Shown here in pieces: positions 44,304 to 52,772 of a stretch of DNA of 64,000 nt. A program made the position numbers and the translations under genes. Under the pieces are notes generated by a model. It did not search any database, was not told the DNA's origin, and saw nothing but the letters and a program-made list of their open reading frames with translations. Position 1 is the stretch's first letter; each line of letters starts with the position of its first letter. The DNA lies in contig CALRQL020000002.1 in assembly GCA_943370295.1 (NCBI GenBank), positions 62,001 through 126,000 of the forward strand, read 5' to 3'. The DNA is from SB11 sp943370295. GTDB lineage: Bacteria; Bacteroidota; Bacteroidia; UBA8524.

Positions 44304-44600
44304 TTACCAACTGAAGGCCGTTATTATTCCTGCTATTCCTGAAATAAAAGTGAAAACTATTAATGCTAAACGTTGATTATAACTTATGTCAGTATAGTAG
44401 TAATCAATGATTTTTAAGTTGGCGATATAGATTAATAGTAGCAAAAGCAGAATAGGAATTACTGTGACTACTGCAAGTGTAAAGAAAATGGTATTTGAGC
44501 TGCCAAAAATTCCGACTGTAGCAATAAACCCTAATAAAAACGATTGCCCCATTATTAAAAGACATTTTAACAATGGGGCAATATACTTTTTAGAACTCAT
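44304..44600 (-). CDS. small membrane protein of unknown function
   Basis: A 98-residue hydrophobic protein with three predicted membrane helices (about 15-35 GQSFLLGFIATVGIFG, about 38-60 FTLAVVTVIPILLLLLLIYI, about 78-96 LALIVFTFISGIAGIITAF) and a basic N-terminus. Its ATG overlaps the stop of dapA (TAATG), so it is translationally coupled to dapA. No family is recognised; a role linked to lysine or peptidoglycan precursors is not supported by the sequence. Confidence 0.7.
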   Translation of the reverse strand: MSSKKYIAPLLKCLLIMGQSFLLGFIATVGIFGSSNTIFFTLAVVTVIPILLLLLLIYIANLKIIDYYYTDISYNQRLALIVFTFISGIAGIITAFSW

Positions 44601-45472
44601 TAATAACTTTTAGCCATGTCCAGCAGTTTGTTCTTTACCTCATCGTTTACGGGGTAAAGGGGCAAGCGCACATGAGTACCACAAATGTTCATGTAGTTAA
44701 GCAACTCTTTAATACCGCCCGGACTTCCGTCGGCAAAAATGGTAATGCTTAAATCCAACAGTTTGTAGTGCAGTTTGCGGGCAGCCACAAAATCTCCTGC
44801 AAGGGCAAGGCGCACCATTTCGCTCCAATCAGCAGGGTAGGCATTCGCAATTACTGAGATTACACCGTCCATACCGGCACCAATAAGAGGCAGCGTTAGC
44901 GCGTCGTCACCACTGATAACCAAAAAGTCCTCTGGTTTATTTTTTATAATCGCCATGCATTGCTCCATATTACCACTGGCTTCTTTCATCCCGATAATAT
45001 TGGGGTGTTTGGCAAGAGTTAACGTGGTAGCCGCTGTCATGTTGCTTCCTGTACGTCCCGGTACGTTATACAATATCACGGGAACAGGGCAAGCATCAGC
45101 TATGGCTGTATAATGGTGTATAAGTCCTTGTTGGTTGGGTTTGTTGTAGTAAGGGCTAACAGATAATACCGCATCAAAGCCGGTAAAATCAAAATGGGCA
45201 ATAGTTTCTAAAATTTCGGCCGTATTGTTACCGCCAATACCCATTACCAAAGGCACACGGCCATTGTTTACCCTTTTTATTGTATCAACCACTTGCTGTT
45301 TTTCTTGTTTATTCAGGGTGGCAGTTTCTCCGGTAGTACCTAAAATAACGATGTACTCGCATTTACCGTTGATAATGTGGTTGGTAACGTTTTCCAAACC
45401 TTCAAAATCAACCTCGTTGTTTGCTTTAAACGGGGTAACAATAGCCACACCCGTGCCTCTGAATTTATTCAT
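44600..45472 (-). CDS. dapA: 4-hydroxy-tetrahydrodipicolinate synthase
   Basis: A 290-residue TIM-barrel aldolase that condenses pyruvate with aspartate semialdehyde, the first step of the diaminopimelate/lysine branch. Visible are GTTGETATL near the active-site entrance, YNVPGRTGSNM with the conserved Tyr and Arg, the Schiff-base Lys in IIGMKEASGNM, and SGDDALTLPLIGAGMDGVIS. Length is normal. Minus-strand order: ligA, repeats, the conserved hypothetical, dapA, small membrane gene. Confidence 0.96.
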   Translation of the reverse strand: MNKFRGTGVAIVTPFKANNEVDFEGLENVTNHIINGKCEYIVILGTTGETATLNKQEKQQVVDTIKRVNNGRVPLVMGIGGNNTAEILETIAHFDFTGFDAVLSVSPYYNKPNQQGLIHHYTAIADACPVPVILYNVPGRTGSNMTAATTLTLAKHPNIIGMKEASGNMEQCMAIIKNKPEDFLVISGDDALTLPLIGAGMDGVISVIANAYPADWSEMVRLALAGDFVAARKLHYKLLDLSITIFADGSPGGIKELLNYMNICGTHVRLPLYPVNDEVKNKLLDMAKSY

Positions 45473-45499
45473 GTATCAAATGGTTTTGGGCTGCAAAAT

Positions 45500-46021
45500 T
45501 CAGCCAATTTTTTGTAAATAGTGTAATAGTTGGGCAATAAAGTCATCCTCTTTAGTTTCCAACATCACATCATAAGCATCGGCAAAGGTTTGAGAATATC
45601 TCCCTACGGTACATTTGGCAGATGATTTCACCATCAAGTACGGGAAAATAACACTATTATTAGTGCTGATATTTATAAAATAATCAAACGTAGTGTTGAG
45701 GTACGACTTTAGGTTGATATGCACTGGCAAACCTGCCCAATTTAGATGGGTGCGGTTAAAATATTCGTTACCGTAGGCAATGTGCAAGTTGGGCGGAAAT
45801 TTTTTAGCATTAAAGTACCCCATTAGCAGTACTTCTTTTTTTTGTCCGCGTAAGATTTCGGCCAGTTGTAAGGCGGTTTTTTGCTCAACGTCGTTATCCG
45901 CATCAAACACAACCCCAATTAACTTAGCGTTTTCCAACGGAGTGAACCTGCGGTCGCGGTGTTTTTTCTTTTTCACCTCGGCCTTATAATAGTACAGCCC
46001 TATGCGTTGTTTAATGCCCAA
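45500..46021 (-). CDS. conserved hypothetical protein (DUF6913-like)
   Basis: A 173-residue protein with a basic N-terminus (AEVKKKKHRDRRF) and an alpha/beta body (IGVVFDADNDVEQKTALQLA, KKEVLLMGYFNAKK, FDYFINISTNNSVIFPYLMV). It resembles an unnamed Bacteroidota family that often lies beside dapA and ligA, here tentatively DUF6913. No signal peptide. It is 27 bp upstream of dapA on the same strand, so probably co-transcribed. The function is unknown. Confidence 0.8.
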   Translation of the reverse strand: MGIKQRIGLYYYKAEVKKKKHRDRRFTPLENAKLIGVVFDADNDVEQKTALQLAEILRGQKKEVLLMGYFNAKKFPPNLHIAYGNEYFNRTHLNWAGLPVHINLKSYLNTTFDYFINISTNNSVIFPYLMVKSSAKCTVGRYSQTFADAYDVMLETKEDDFIAQLLHYLQKIG

Positions 46022-46120
46022 GTATGGTGTGTGTGTTAGCGCAAATATACGATAAATAGGGGAGGGCGGAAGATTTTGTCCCTATTCGGTGAAAGAGGGG
46101 TTGTATAACTATTTTGCGAC

Positions 46121-46286
46121 GGACATAAAGTCCCCCTCTATTGATGGGATGCGTTCCGAAGGGTTTAAAACCCTTCGGAACGTTATTGTTAAAAGCCCTG
46201 AATTTTATATTCGGGGTAATTTTTTCGTATTCAGTTGGTATAAAATAATGAGTACACTCACAATAGAGACGGGTTTTATACCTGTC
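46121..46286 (-). repeat. family B composite hairpin element, copy c, plus extra M3
   Basis: In reverse order: GGACataaaGTCC (46121-46133, M3-like), CGTTCCGAAGGG-TTTAAAA-CCCTTCGGAACG (46152-46182, M2), and CCCTGAATTTTATATTCGGGG (46196-46216, M1). A separate GACGGGTttta tACCTGTC hairpin follows (46268-46286). The 355-bp region 46022-46376 between ligA and the hypothetical gene holds these and no gene. Confidence 0.82.
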
Positions 46287-46376
46287 TACACGCGACGGAC
46301 ATTCTGACGCTCCCCGAAGAGCATAAAGCCCACCGCTTTTGAGATAGCCTTTTGGTTATATAGCAAGTCTGTTTAA

Positions 46377-48455
46377 CTAACCGCCAATCATTGCCATAAA
46401 CTCTTGTTCGCTAATAATGGTAATGCCTAAGTCGGTAGCTTTTTTCAGCTTTTCAGGCCCCATTTTATCACCGGCTACTAAGTAATCTAATTTTCCCGAT
46501 ACCCCGCTAACATTACGACCGCCGTTGTTTTCAATCAATGCCTTTAGGTCATCGCGACTGATGCTAAAAACACCCGATACCAAGAAACTTTTGCCTTGTA
46601 GTTTATCGCTGCGTTCTATGCTGGTGTCTTCTTCAATTTCAAAGCGCAAGCCGTTGTCTTTCATTTTTTGAATGATGACACGATTGTTTTCATCACTAAA
46701 AAAGCGAACCACATTTACTGCAATACGTTCTCCGATATCATGTATGGCCGACATTTCTTCAACAGAAGCGGCAGCCAATGCGTCAATGTTTTTAAAGTGT
46801 TTGGCCAGTTTTTTAGCAACAGTTTCGCCCACCATACGGATACCCAATGCAAACAACAAACGTTCAAACGGGATTTGTTTTGAAAGCTCAATACCCTTTA
46901 AAATATTTTGCACTGATTTTTCCTGCAACGAGCGTTTTTTCTTCTCGCCCAAATCATCACCTACTTCAAACTCAAGTCCAATTAATTGCTCGTAAGTAAG
47001 GGTATATAAATCAGCGTAGCTGCTAATCAATCCTTTGTCGTACAATCCGCTGATGGTTTCAGCACCAATACTGCTGATATCCATCGCACGTCGACCGATA
47101 AAGTGGTCTATTTTACCCTTTAGCTGTGGCTTACACCCGCTTTCGTTGGGGCAATAATGTATAGCTTCGCCGTCTTTACGTTGCAATTCAGTGCCGCACT
47201 CGGGGCAATGGGTGGCATACATAATTTTGGCAGCACCGGGTTTGCGTTTGCTTTCGTCAACGCCCGTTACTTTGGGTATAATCTCGCCGCCCTTTTCCAC
47301 AAACACCGTATCGTTTTCGTGCAAATCAAGGCGGTCAATTTCATCCGCATTGTACAAGCTGGCCCTTTTTACGGTGGTACCGGCCAAAAACACAGGGGTA
47401 AGATTGGCAACGGGGGTAATAGCCCCTGTGCGGCCTACTTGGTAGGTAACTTTTTCAAGCAGGGTTGCGGCACTTTCTGCTTTGTATTTAAACGATATCG
47501 CCCAACGGGGAACTTTGGCCGTAAAGCCCAACTCTTGTTGTTGCAGGTAGTTGTTTACTTTTAGCACAACTCCGTCAATATCATAGCTAAGGTTATGGCG
47601 TTCTGTATCGTACTTTTTGATGAAGGCTATTACCTCATCCAAGTTGCGGCAAAGTTTATAGTGGTCGCTCACTTTAAAACCCCACTGTTCGGCTTTTTTC
47701 AAACTTTCGGCATGGGTTTCAGCAACGGGAGTATCGGCATATATGTAGTACAAAAAGGCATCCAACGGGCGTTTTGCCACCTCTTTAGGGTCTTGCTGTT
47801 TCATCGTCCCCGAGGCAAAGTTGCGGGGGTTTTTGTACAAGCGTTCTTTTATCTCATCTTCATCCAATCCTTTTTCGCGCAGTTCGGCAGCCAGTTTATC
47901 CTTCAATCGTTCAAAGGTTTTCAGGTGCATAAAAATCTCACCCCGTATTTCAAACTCTTCGGGGTAATCACCGGGAGGTAATTTGTGGGGGATACTCTTG
48001 ATGGTTTTAACGTTGTTGGTTACATCATCACCCTGCACGCCGTCGCCGCGGGTTACCGCGCGAACCAACTCACCGTTTTTATACGTAATACTGATGGCAA
48101 GGCCGTCAAACTTAAGCTCCACCACATACTCAAACCCATCACCAATTGATTTACGGATGCGGTTATCAAACTCAATCAGTTCCTCTTCGCTATAAGTATT
48201 CCCCAAACTCATCATAGGGTACTTATGCTTCACCGTTACAAATTCCTTAGTGATAGCTCCGCCTACTTGTTGAGTAGGAGAATTGGGGTGCATAAACTCA
48301 GGATATTCAGCCTCCAGCTTTTCAAGTTCTTTTAGCAGAAAATCAAAATCTGTATCGCTGATTACGGGTTGCGAAAGCACATAATAGCGGTAGTTATGGT
48401 CGGCCAGTTCGGCGGTAAGTTTATCTATACGTTGTTTAGCTTCTTCGCGGGTCAT
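46377..48455 (-). CDS. ligA: NAD-dependent DNA ligase
   Basis: A 692-residue replicative ligase using NAD+. Domains in order: Ia and adenylation domain with the active-site Lys in VELKFDGLAIS, OB fold, zinc finger (CPECGTELQRKDGEAIHYC with a further Cys in ESGCKPQ), HhH repeats (LFALGIRMVGETVAKKL, IHDIGERIAVNVV) and a C-terminal BRCT domain (LQGKSFLVSGVFSISRDDLK). The frame extends upstream to 48626, but that stretch is not ligase-like. The ATG at 48455 (MTREEAKQRIDKLT) gives the normal start. Confidence 0.96.
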   Translation of the reverse strand: MTREEAKQRIDKLTAELADHNYRYYVLSQPVISDTDFDFLLKELEKLEAEYPEFMHPNSPTQQVGGAITKEFVTVKHKYPMMSLGNTYSEEELIEFDNRIRKSIGDGFEYVVELKFDGLAISITYKNGELVRAVTRGDGVQGDDVTNNVKTIKSIPHKLPPGDYPEEFEIRGEIFMHLKTFERLKDKLAAELREKGLDEDEIKERLYKNPRNFASGTMKQQDPKEVAKRPLDAFLYYIYADTPVAETHAESLKKAEQWGFKVSDHYKLCRNLDEVIAFIKKYDTERHNLSYDIDGVVLKVNNYLQQQELGFTAKVPRWAISFKYKAESAATLLEKVTYQVGRTGAITPVANLTPVFLAGTTVKRASLYNADEIDRLDLHENDTVFVEKGGEIIPKVTGVDESKRKPGAAKIMYATHCPECGTELQRKDGEAIHYCPNESGCKPQLKGKIDHFIGRRAMDISSIGAETISGLYDKGLISSYADLYTLTYEQLIGLEFEVGDDLGEKKKRSLQEKSVQNILKGIELSKQIPFERLLFALGIRMVGETVAKKLAKHFKNIDALAAASVEEMSAIHDIGERIAVNVVRFFSDENNRVIIQKMKDNGLRFEIEEDTSIERSDKLQGKSFLVSGVFSISRDDLKALIENNGGRNVSGVSGKLDYLVAGDKMGPEKLKKATDLGITIISEQEFMAMIGG

Positions 48456-48689
48456 AGGTGGTTGCAAGTTAAAACAGTTTACAGATTTTTTTAAGCCGAC
48501 TGTGTTCAAGAAATTAATAGCAAAACCTATATCCAGGTTATATGCACGTTTGTACAGTAATTGAACACGTTGGTGAAAACACAAGAAATTGTTTAGTAAT
48601 AAGTAGGAATTTGACAATACAAACACAACAGAGTGCTTTGTGGCGGATGCTGAAAAGCCTTAACAGAGTAAGCACTTTATCAATTTATT

Positions 48690-50492
48690 ATGAAAATAAA
48701 AATTTTATCAAGCAAGCTGAAAGCAGTATTTTCAATGTTGTTCCTGTTAATATTTTCAGGAACTTTTTCACAAACAAATTTAGTTAGCAATTGCAGTTTT
48801 GAGACATCAACACCAACTGTACCAGTATCAGGGGGTACTGAATTTTATGTTGTGCCGACAGCGGCAACTATTGCAAACTGGACTTATATCTCAGGGGACA
48901 TTGATTTGCATCATAGCAGGCATCATTCAATGGGATGTCCTCCCGGTGCTGGTAAGCAACATATTGATTTAAACGACTTTTAGCCAGCGTTTGAGCGATA
49001 GGGGTGTAGAGGTGCTGGTAAGCAACATATTGATTTAAACCCTGACGGAGTGATTGAACAAAACATAACTGGGTTAACAATAGGGGTTAATTATACCCTC
49101 AGCTTTTATACAAGTGTGCATGCATACCTTAATACCCATTATAATAATTGCACTCCTTGGGGAAATGCTTATGCAACAGCAAGAATCACCAATACTGCAA
49201 CTGCAGCACAAATATTCTCAACTTCTATTTCTGAACCTCCAACAAATGTTGGAGTATGGACTCAAAGAACTTTTGCTTTTATGGCTACAAGTGCAAACAT
49301 AACGCTTATGTTTAGGGGAGACAGCAGTTGTTATCACGCTGGGGGGATTTTAGTAGACAGCGTAGTAATACAATCAGTATGTAATCCTGACTGCGAAGAT
49401 ACAACCGTTACTTGTCATACAGAATGCCGAGACCATGATTGGTATGAAGTTGGCACCTCAACGGCTCCCATGTCAAACACAGTTCAGGCTTATCGTATGG
49501 GAAATGCCAGCATTGGTACAGAAAACCCTGTATGGAATTACAAACTTACTATTGATAACAGGCACGATATTCACGAGCAGTATAATATGAGGAATGCAAT
49601 ACATGCCACAGCTATGCATACTGATTGTAGTTATGGATATGGGATATTGGTTAACACTAACCCACGTTCAGGTACAAAAGCATTTGCTGCGCAGGGTAAC
49701 GGAATTGACAGGGCAATAATATACGGTAACGGTAAAAGCTGGTTTAGTAATATAATGACATTGGGAGGAAACGCACCCGCTAACGCTTGTGAAGATTTGC
49801 CCTCTATTCATATTCTTACTATCAACGGAACGGGTTTGATTAACGGGATGAATTTGACTTCTGACAGCAGGTTTAAAACGGATGTAAAACCCATTGAAAA
49901 AACCGATGAGATTATTAGTAAGCTAAACCCTGTTGTTTATAAGTTCAAAACAGAGGAGTTTAAGAACAGAAACTTTCCCGAAGGAAATACTTACGGTTTT
50001 ATTGCACAAGAGTTGAAAGAAGTACTTCCTTATACAGTTACTGAAGAAACCGATGGGTACTTATCGGTTAACTACATAGCCATTATTCCTGTTCTTACCC
50101 AAGCCATCAAAGAACAACAAGAAAAAATTGAGAAGCTGGAAGAAAAGATGGCTGTGATGGAAGGCATTAACAAACAACAAGGTACGCTTGAGGGTAGCCC
50201 CGAACCTCAAAAAGTGGAGATTAACAAAACTGCCATGTTGATGCAAAACAATCCTAACCCCTTAAGTGATGTAACGTTTATTGATTACTACTTACCATCA
50301 ACAACTGTATCTGCGTTTATAAAAGTTACAGATAACAACGGTCGTTTGATTCAGGCATTCCCCATTGAAAAAACAGGGTACGGTCAATTAGAATTAAACT
50401 GCTTGAATATGGCAACCGGCACCTACTATTACTCGTTAATAGTGGATAACAACGTGATTGCCACCAAAACCATGTTAATAGCTAAGAACTAG
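48690..50492 (+). pseudogene. T9SS-exported S74-chaperone protein interrupted by 66-bp insertion
   Basis: One reading frame from 48690 to 50492, broken by two in-frame TAG codons (48981-48983 and 48999-49001) inside a 66-bp duplication. Without that insert it encodes about 578 residues. It has a signal peptide (KAVFSMLFLLIFSGTFSQ), then a DUF642/carbohydrate-binding-like domain (NLVSNCSFETSTP to GGILVDSVVIQS). A phage-type intramolecular chaperone (peptidase S74) domain follows (SDSRFKTDVKPIEKTDEIIS, TYGFIAQELKEVLP), then a coiled coil and a T9SS sorting domain (NNPNPLSDVTFIDYYLP to MLIAKN). It is probably a surface adhesin-like protein. The downstream part could also start at 49050 but would lack export. 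Confidence 0.75.
48945..49040 (+). repeat. 30-bp direct repeat flanking 36-bp insert
   Basis: Identical 30-bp copies at 48945-48974 and 49011-49040 (GGTGCTGGTAAGCAACATAT...). The 36 bp between them contain two in-frame TAG codons. Deletion between the repeats removes exactly 66 bp (22 codons) and restores the gene. Confidence 0.95.
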
Positions 50493-50518
50493 AAAGAGTA
50501 GTTAGCCCATGATAGATG

Positions 50519-50555
50519 CAGGATGCCAAGGTAACACCTTGCATCCTGTTTTTTG
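50519..50555 (+). terminator. terminator after T9SS gene
   Basis: CAGGATGcCAAGGT-aac-ACCTTGCATCCTG (50519-50548, one bulged base) is followed by a run of T. It is 27 bp after the stop of the interrupted gene. Confidence 0.85.
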
Positions 50556-50589
50556 TTTAATGGTGTACAGCCCATCAATCGGATTGCGT

Positions 50590-50597
50590 TAAATTTG
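50590..50597 (+). promoter_or_regulatory. -7 promoter element of ACP-like gene
   Basis: TAAATTTG matches TAnnTTTG and lies only 4 bp before the ATG at 50602, so the transcript would be leaderless or nearly so. No -33 TTG at standard distance. Confidence 0.35.
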
Positions 50598-50601
50598 TAT
50601 T

Positions 50602-51198
50602 ATGGGTTTAGATAGCGTCATCTTACTACAAGAAGTCGAAGATTATTTTGAGATAACGATTCCGAATGATGTTGCTGAAAAAATTGTTACTGTAGGTGAT
50701 TTTGCAAGCTATGTGCATAAACATATCACGCTTCAAACGGCAGAAAAGTGCAAAACACAAGTACTGTTTTATAAGGTTAGGGAGTTCTTTTGCAATGAGC
50801 TTGGATTAAGTAAATCGGAAATAACCCCCCGAACAATTTTAGAAAACATTATAAAGATTGATATCCGAAAGGATGTATGGGTAAAGCTTGAAAATCACTT
50901 AGCATTAAAATTACCTAAACTAAATAAAGTTGATAGTACTGGTAAACCAGCGATAGTCTATAAGTTTTTTGGATTAAAAAAAGTTAAGTCTGAGGACGGG
51001 TTATTTAATCATACCGTAGGGGAATTCATAAGCTGGATAACATCACTTAATTATAATACTCTGTTCGACAAGAATGGTCTATGCAGTGAAAGGGATGTAC
51101 AACTGGTACTTTTAGGATTCGTTTCAGAAAAACTTTCAGTGCCTATTGAAGAAGTAAAACTGGGAAGCAGCTTTACCAGTGATTTGGGCATTGACTGA
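50602..51198 (+). CDS. acyl-carrier-protein-like protein, register-shifted tandem
   Basis: A 198-residue protein that begins with the second half of an ACP. GLDSVILLQEVEDYFEITIP carries the phosphopantetheine-type Asp4-Ser5, and TVGDFASYVHKH follows. Residues about 55-95 (VREFFCNELGLSKSEITPRT, ending KID) look like the first half of the next ACP. Its second half (VWVKLENHLALKLP, then TVGEFISWITSL) has lost the Ser. The C-terminus (LGFVSEKLSVPIEEVKLGSS, ending SDLGID) is again an ACP first half and stops just where the Ser should come. So ACP halves alternate out of register. The partner is unknown; a LuxC-like reductase gene converges from the right. Confidence 0.72.
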   Translation: MGLDSVILLQEVEDYFEITIPNDVAEKIVTVGDFASYVHKHITLQTAEKCKTQVLFYKVREFFCNELGLSKSEITPRTILENIIKIDIRKDVWVKLENHLALKLPKLNKVDSTGKPAIVYKFFGLKKVKSEDGLFNHTVGEFISWITSLNYNTLFDKNGLCSERDVQLVLLGFVSEKLSVPIEEVKLGSSFTSDLGID

Positions 51199-51223
51199 TA
51201 CCTGTATTTACAAATAGTGTCGA

Positions 51224-51312
51224 AACCCCATTCTGTTAAAATTACCCAATCGGTGCGGACTTAAGTCCGCACCGATTGGGTAATTGCAAAAGCGATAGGT
51301 TTTAACCTGTAG
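51224..51312 (+). repeat. family A composite hairpin element, copy 4
   Basis: The left hairpin is degraded (only GAAACCCC and the link ATTCTGTTAAA remain). Then comes a perfect 44-bp palindrome (51241-51284) with ATTAC/GTAAT ends and CGATAGGTTTTAACCTGTAG (51293-51312). It lies between the converging ACP-like and LuxC-like genes. Confidence 0.82.
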
Positions 51313-51320
51313 CGAAAAAA

Positions 51321-52331
51321 TCAAATCCCCTTCAAAAATTCAATGGTATTCACTCCGTCAGCATAATCCCATAAGGCAGGATTTTGGGTTTCACCGGGGG
51401 CAACCACGTTGCCCAAATCAGCCTCACTTACCACGCATTGTATTTCCTCGGTATGTTCAGCAATAAAAGCCTTAACATCATTCAAATCGTCGTAAAAGGT
51501 ATAGTTTACTGTACCTATGGGGGCGTAAATCTTTTTATCCTCCCTAAACAGCATAAACCCGTTATCAAGGTGGGCATCCATATTCATTAAAAACAACGCA
51601 CGGTGGTACACGTAGTTGTTTGCATACTTATTATGGTTTATCAAATCGCTATAGGGCAGGGTATTATCAATAAACTTTACAATATCAAACCCTTTGGGCA
51701 TCCATACTTGGGTAACATTGCGGCAGCCTTTGCCAAAATACCCTGTAATATCGCCCGCAATCTTAGTAAGTGTTTCGGGACTTTCATCCCCCGTAAGCAC
51801 TGCAATACTGTTGCGGTTTTTGCGGATTACATTAGGGTATTTACCAAAATAGTATTCAAAATAGCGGGCAGTGTTATTACTACCGGTGGCTATCACAGCT
51901 TCAAGTTTTTCAATCCGCTCAGTAGTTTGCAGGTAATTAGCCATTTCAGGATTGGCCTGCACCATAGTAGCGATAAAAAACTGTATCAAAGCTTCGTCTT
52001 CGCTGGATGGTTTTATGATAGCACGGTTGCCGGTTATCAATACGCTCAAAATATCGTGTAGTCCTACCAACGGGATATTGCCCGCTGCGATAATACCTAC
52101 TGTTTTTGGGGCGGGGTTCTTGCCTATTTGCTCGCGCTCAATCCATTGCTGCAAACTTTCGGGTGTAAGTTTCTTACTCCAATAATTCACTGATAAAGCA
52201 ATGTTTTCAGGCGTAAACCAAGGGTTTGCCACGTATGCCTTGTGCATGGCAATCAAAAGTTCAGCATCATTTTTATCGCTAAATACGCGGCCTGTATAGT
52301 GTAATGCGTTTAAAATCTCGTTCAGTTCCAT
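51321..52331 (-). CDS. LuxC-like acyl-CoA reductase
   Basis: A 336-residue protein of the LuxC/acyl-CoA reductase group in the aldehyde dehydrogenase superfamily. Visible are the nucleotide-binding VGIIAAGNIPLVGLHDILSV, IIKPSSEDE, and the likely catalytic Cys in GKGCRNVTQVWMP. Such enzymes reduce acyl-CoA to aldehyde with NADPH. It is divergent from a 2[4Fe-4S] ferredoxin gene, a pairing common in Bacteroidota, although the physiological role there is unclear. A family A repeat lies just after its stop. Confidence 0.88.
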   Translation of the reverse strand: MELNEILNALHYTGRVFSDKNDAELLIAMHKAYVANPWFTPENIALSVNYWSKKLTPESLQQWIEREQIGKNPAPKTVGIIAAGNIPLVGLHDILSVLITGNRAIIKPSSEDEALIQFFIATMVQANPEMANYLQTTERIEKLEAVIATGSNNTARYFEYYFGKYPNVIRKNRNSIAVLTGDESPETLTKIAGDITGYFGKGCRNVTQVWMPKGFDIVKFIDNTLPYSDLINHNKYANNYVYHRALFLMNMDAHLDNGFMLFREDKKIYAPIGTVNYTFYDDLNDVKAFIAEHTEEIQCVVSEADLGNVVAPGETQNPALWDYADGVNTIEFLKGI

Positions 52332-52384
52332 TTTAAATTAAAAAATCAAAGGCTACGCGTTAGGTAAATACCCCCGGCGAGTAG

Positions 52385-52392
52385 TAATTTTG
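52385..52392 (+). promoter_or_regulatory. -7 promoter element of ferredoxin gene
   Basis: TAATTTTG matches TAnnTTTG, 18 bp before the ATG, which implies a very short leader. No clear -33 TTG. Confidence 0.4.
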
Positions 52393-52410
52393 CAAAAATA
52401 CAATTTTGCC

Positions 52411-52755
52411 ATGGCTATAATGATAACCGATGAGTGCATTAATTGTGGCGCTTGCGAACCCGAGTGCCCGAATACTGCCATATATGAGGCCGGAGTACTG
52501 TGGGCTTACGGCGACGGGAACGAAATTAGCGGTACATTTTTATACAACGGCAGGGAATTAAATGCCGAAGAAAAGCACGAACCGATAAATAAAGAAGTAT
52601 ATTACATAGTACCTGATAAATGCACAGAGTGTGCAGGGTTTCACGAAGAACCCCAATGTGCTGCCGTTTGTCCGGTTGACTGTTGTGTACCCGACCCCGA
52701 CCACGTTGAAACAAAGGAATATTTGTTGACCAAGAAAGAGTGGTTGCACTTATAA
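52411..52755 (+). CDS. 2[4Fe-4S] ferredoxin
   Basis: A 114-residue ferredoxin starting MAIMITDECINCGACEPECP; a longer frame from the TTG at 52390 overlaps the promoter element and is rejected. The first cluster motif is CINCGACEPECP. The second is CTECAGFHEEPQCAAVCP, with an insert between the first pair and the third Cys, as in Allochromatium-type ferredoxins. It is a low-potential electron carrier of the cytoplasm. It is divergent from the LuxC-like reductase and lies 17 bp before the NlpC/P60 gene. Confidence 0.94.
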   Translation: MAIMITDECINCGACEPECPNTAIYEAGVLWAYGDGNEISGTFLYNGRELNAEEKHEPINKEVYYIVPDKCTECAGFHEEPQCAAVCPVDCCVPDPDHVETKEYLLTKKEWLHL

Positions 52756-52772
52756 TACTTTAAACCTTTTTT

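Noticed and set aside
48456..48626. Longer start for ligA
   Set aside because: The extra 57 codons are unrelated to DNA ligase; MTREEAKQRIDKLT is the normal N-terminus.
48690..50492. Frameshift as the cause of the split T9SS gene
   Set aside because: Both parts are in the same frame; the break is a 66-bp in-frame duplication with stop codons.
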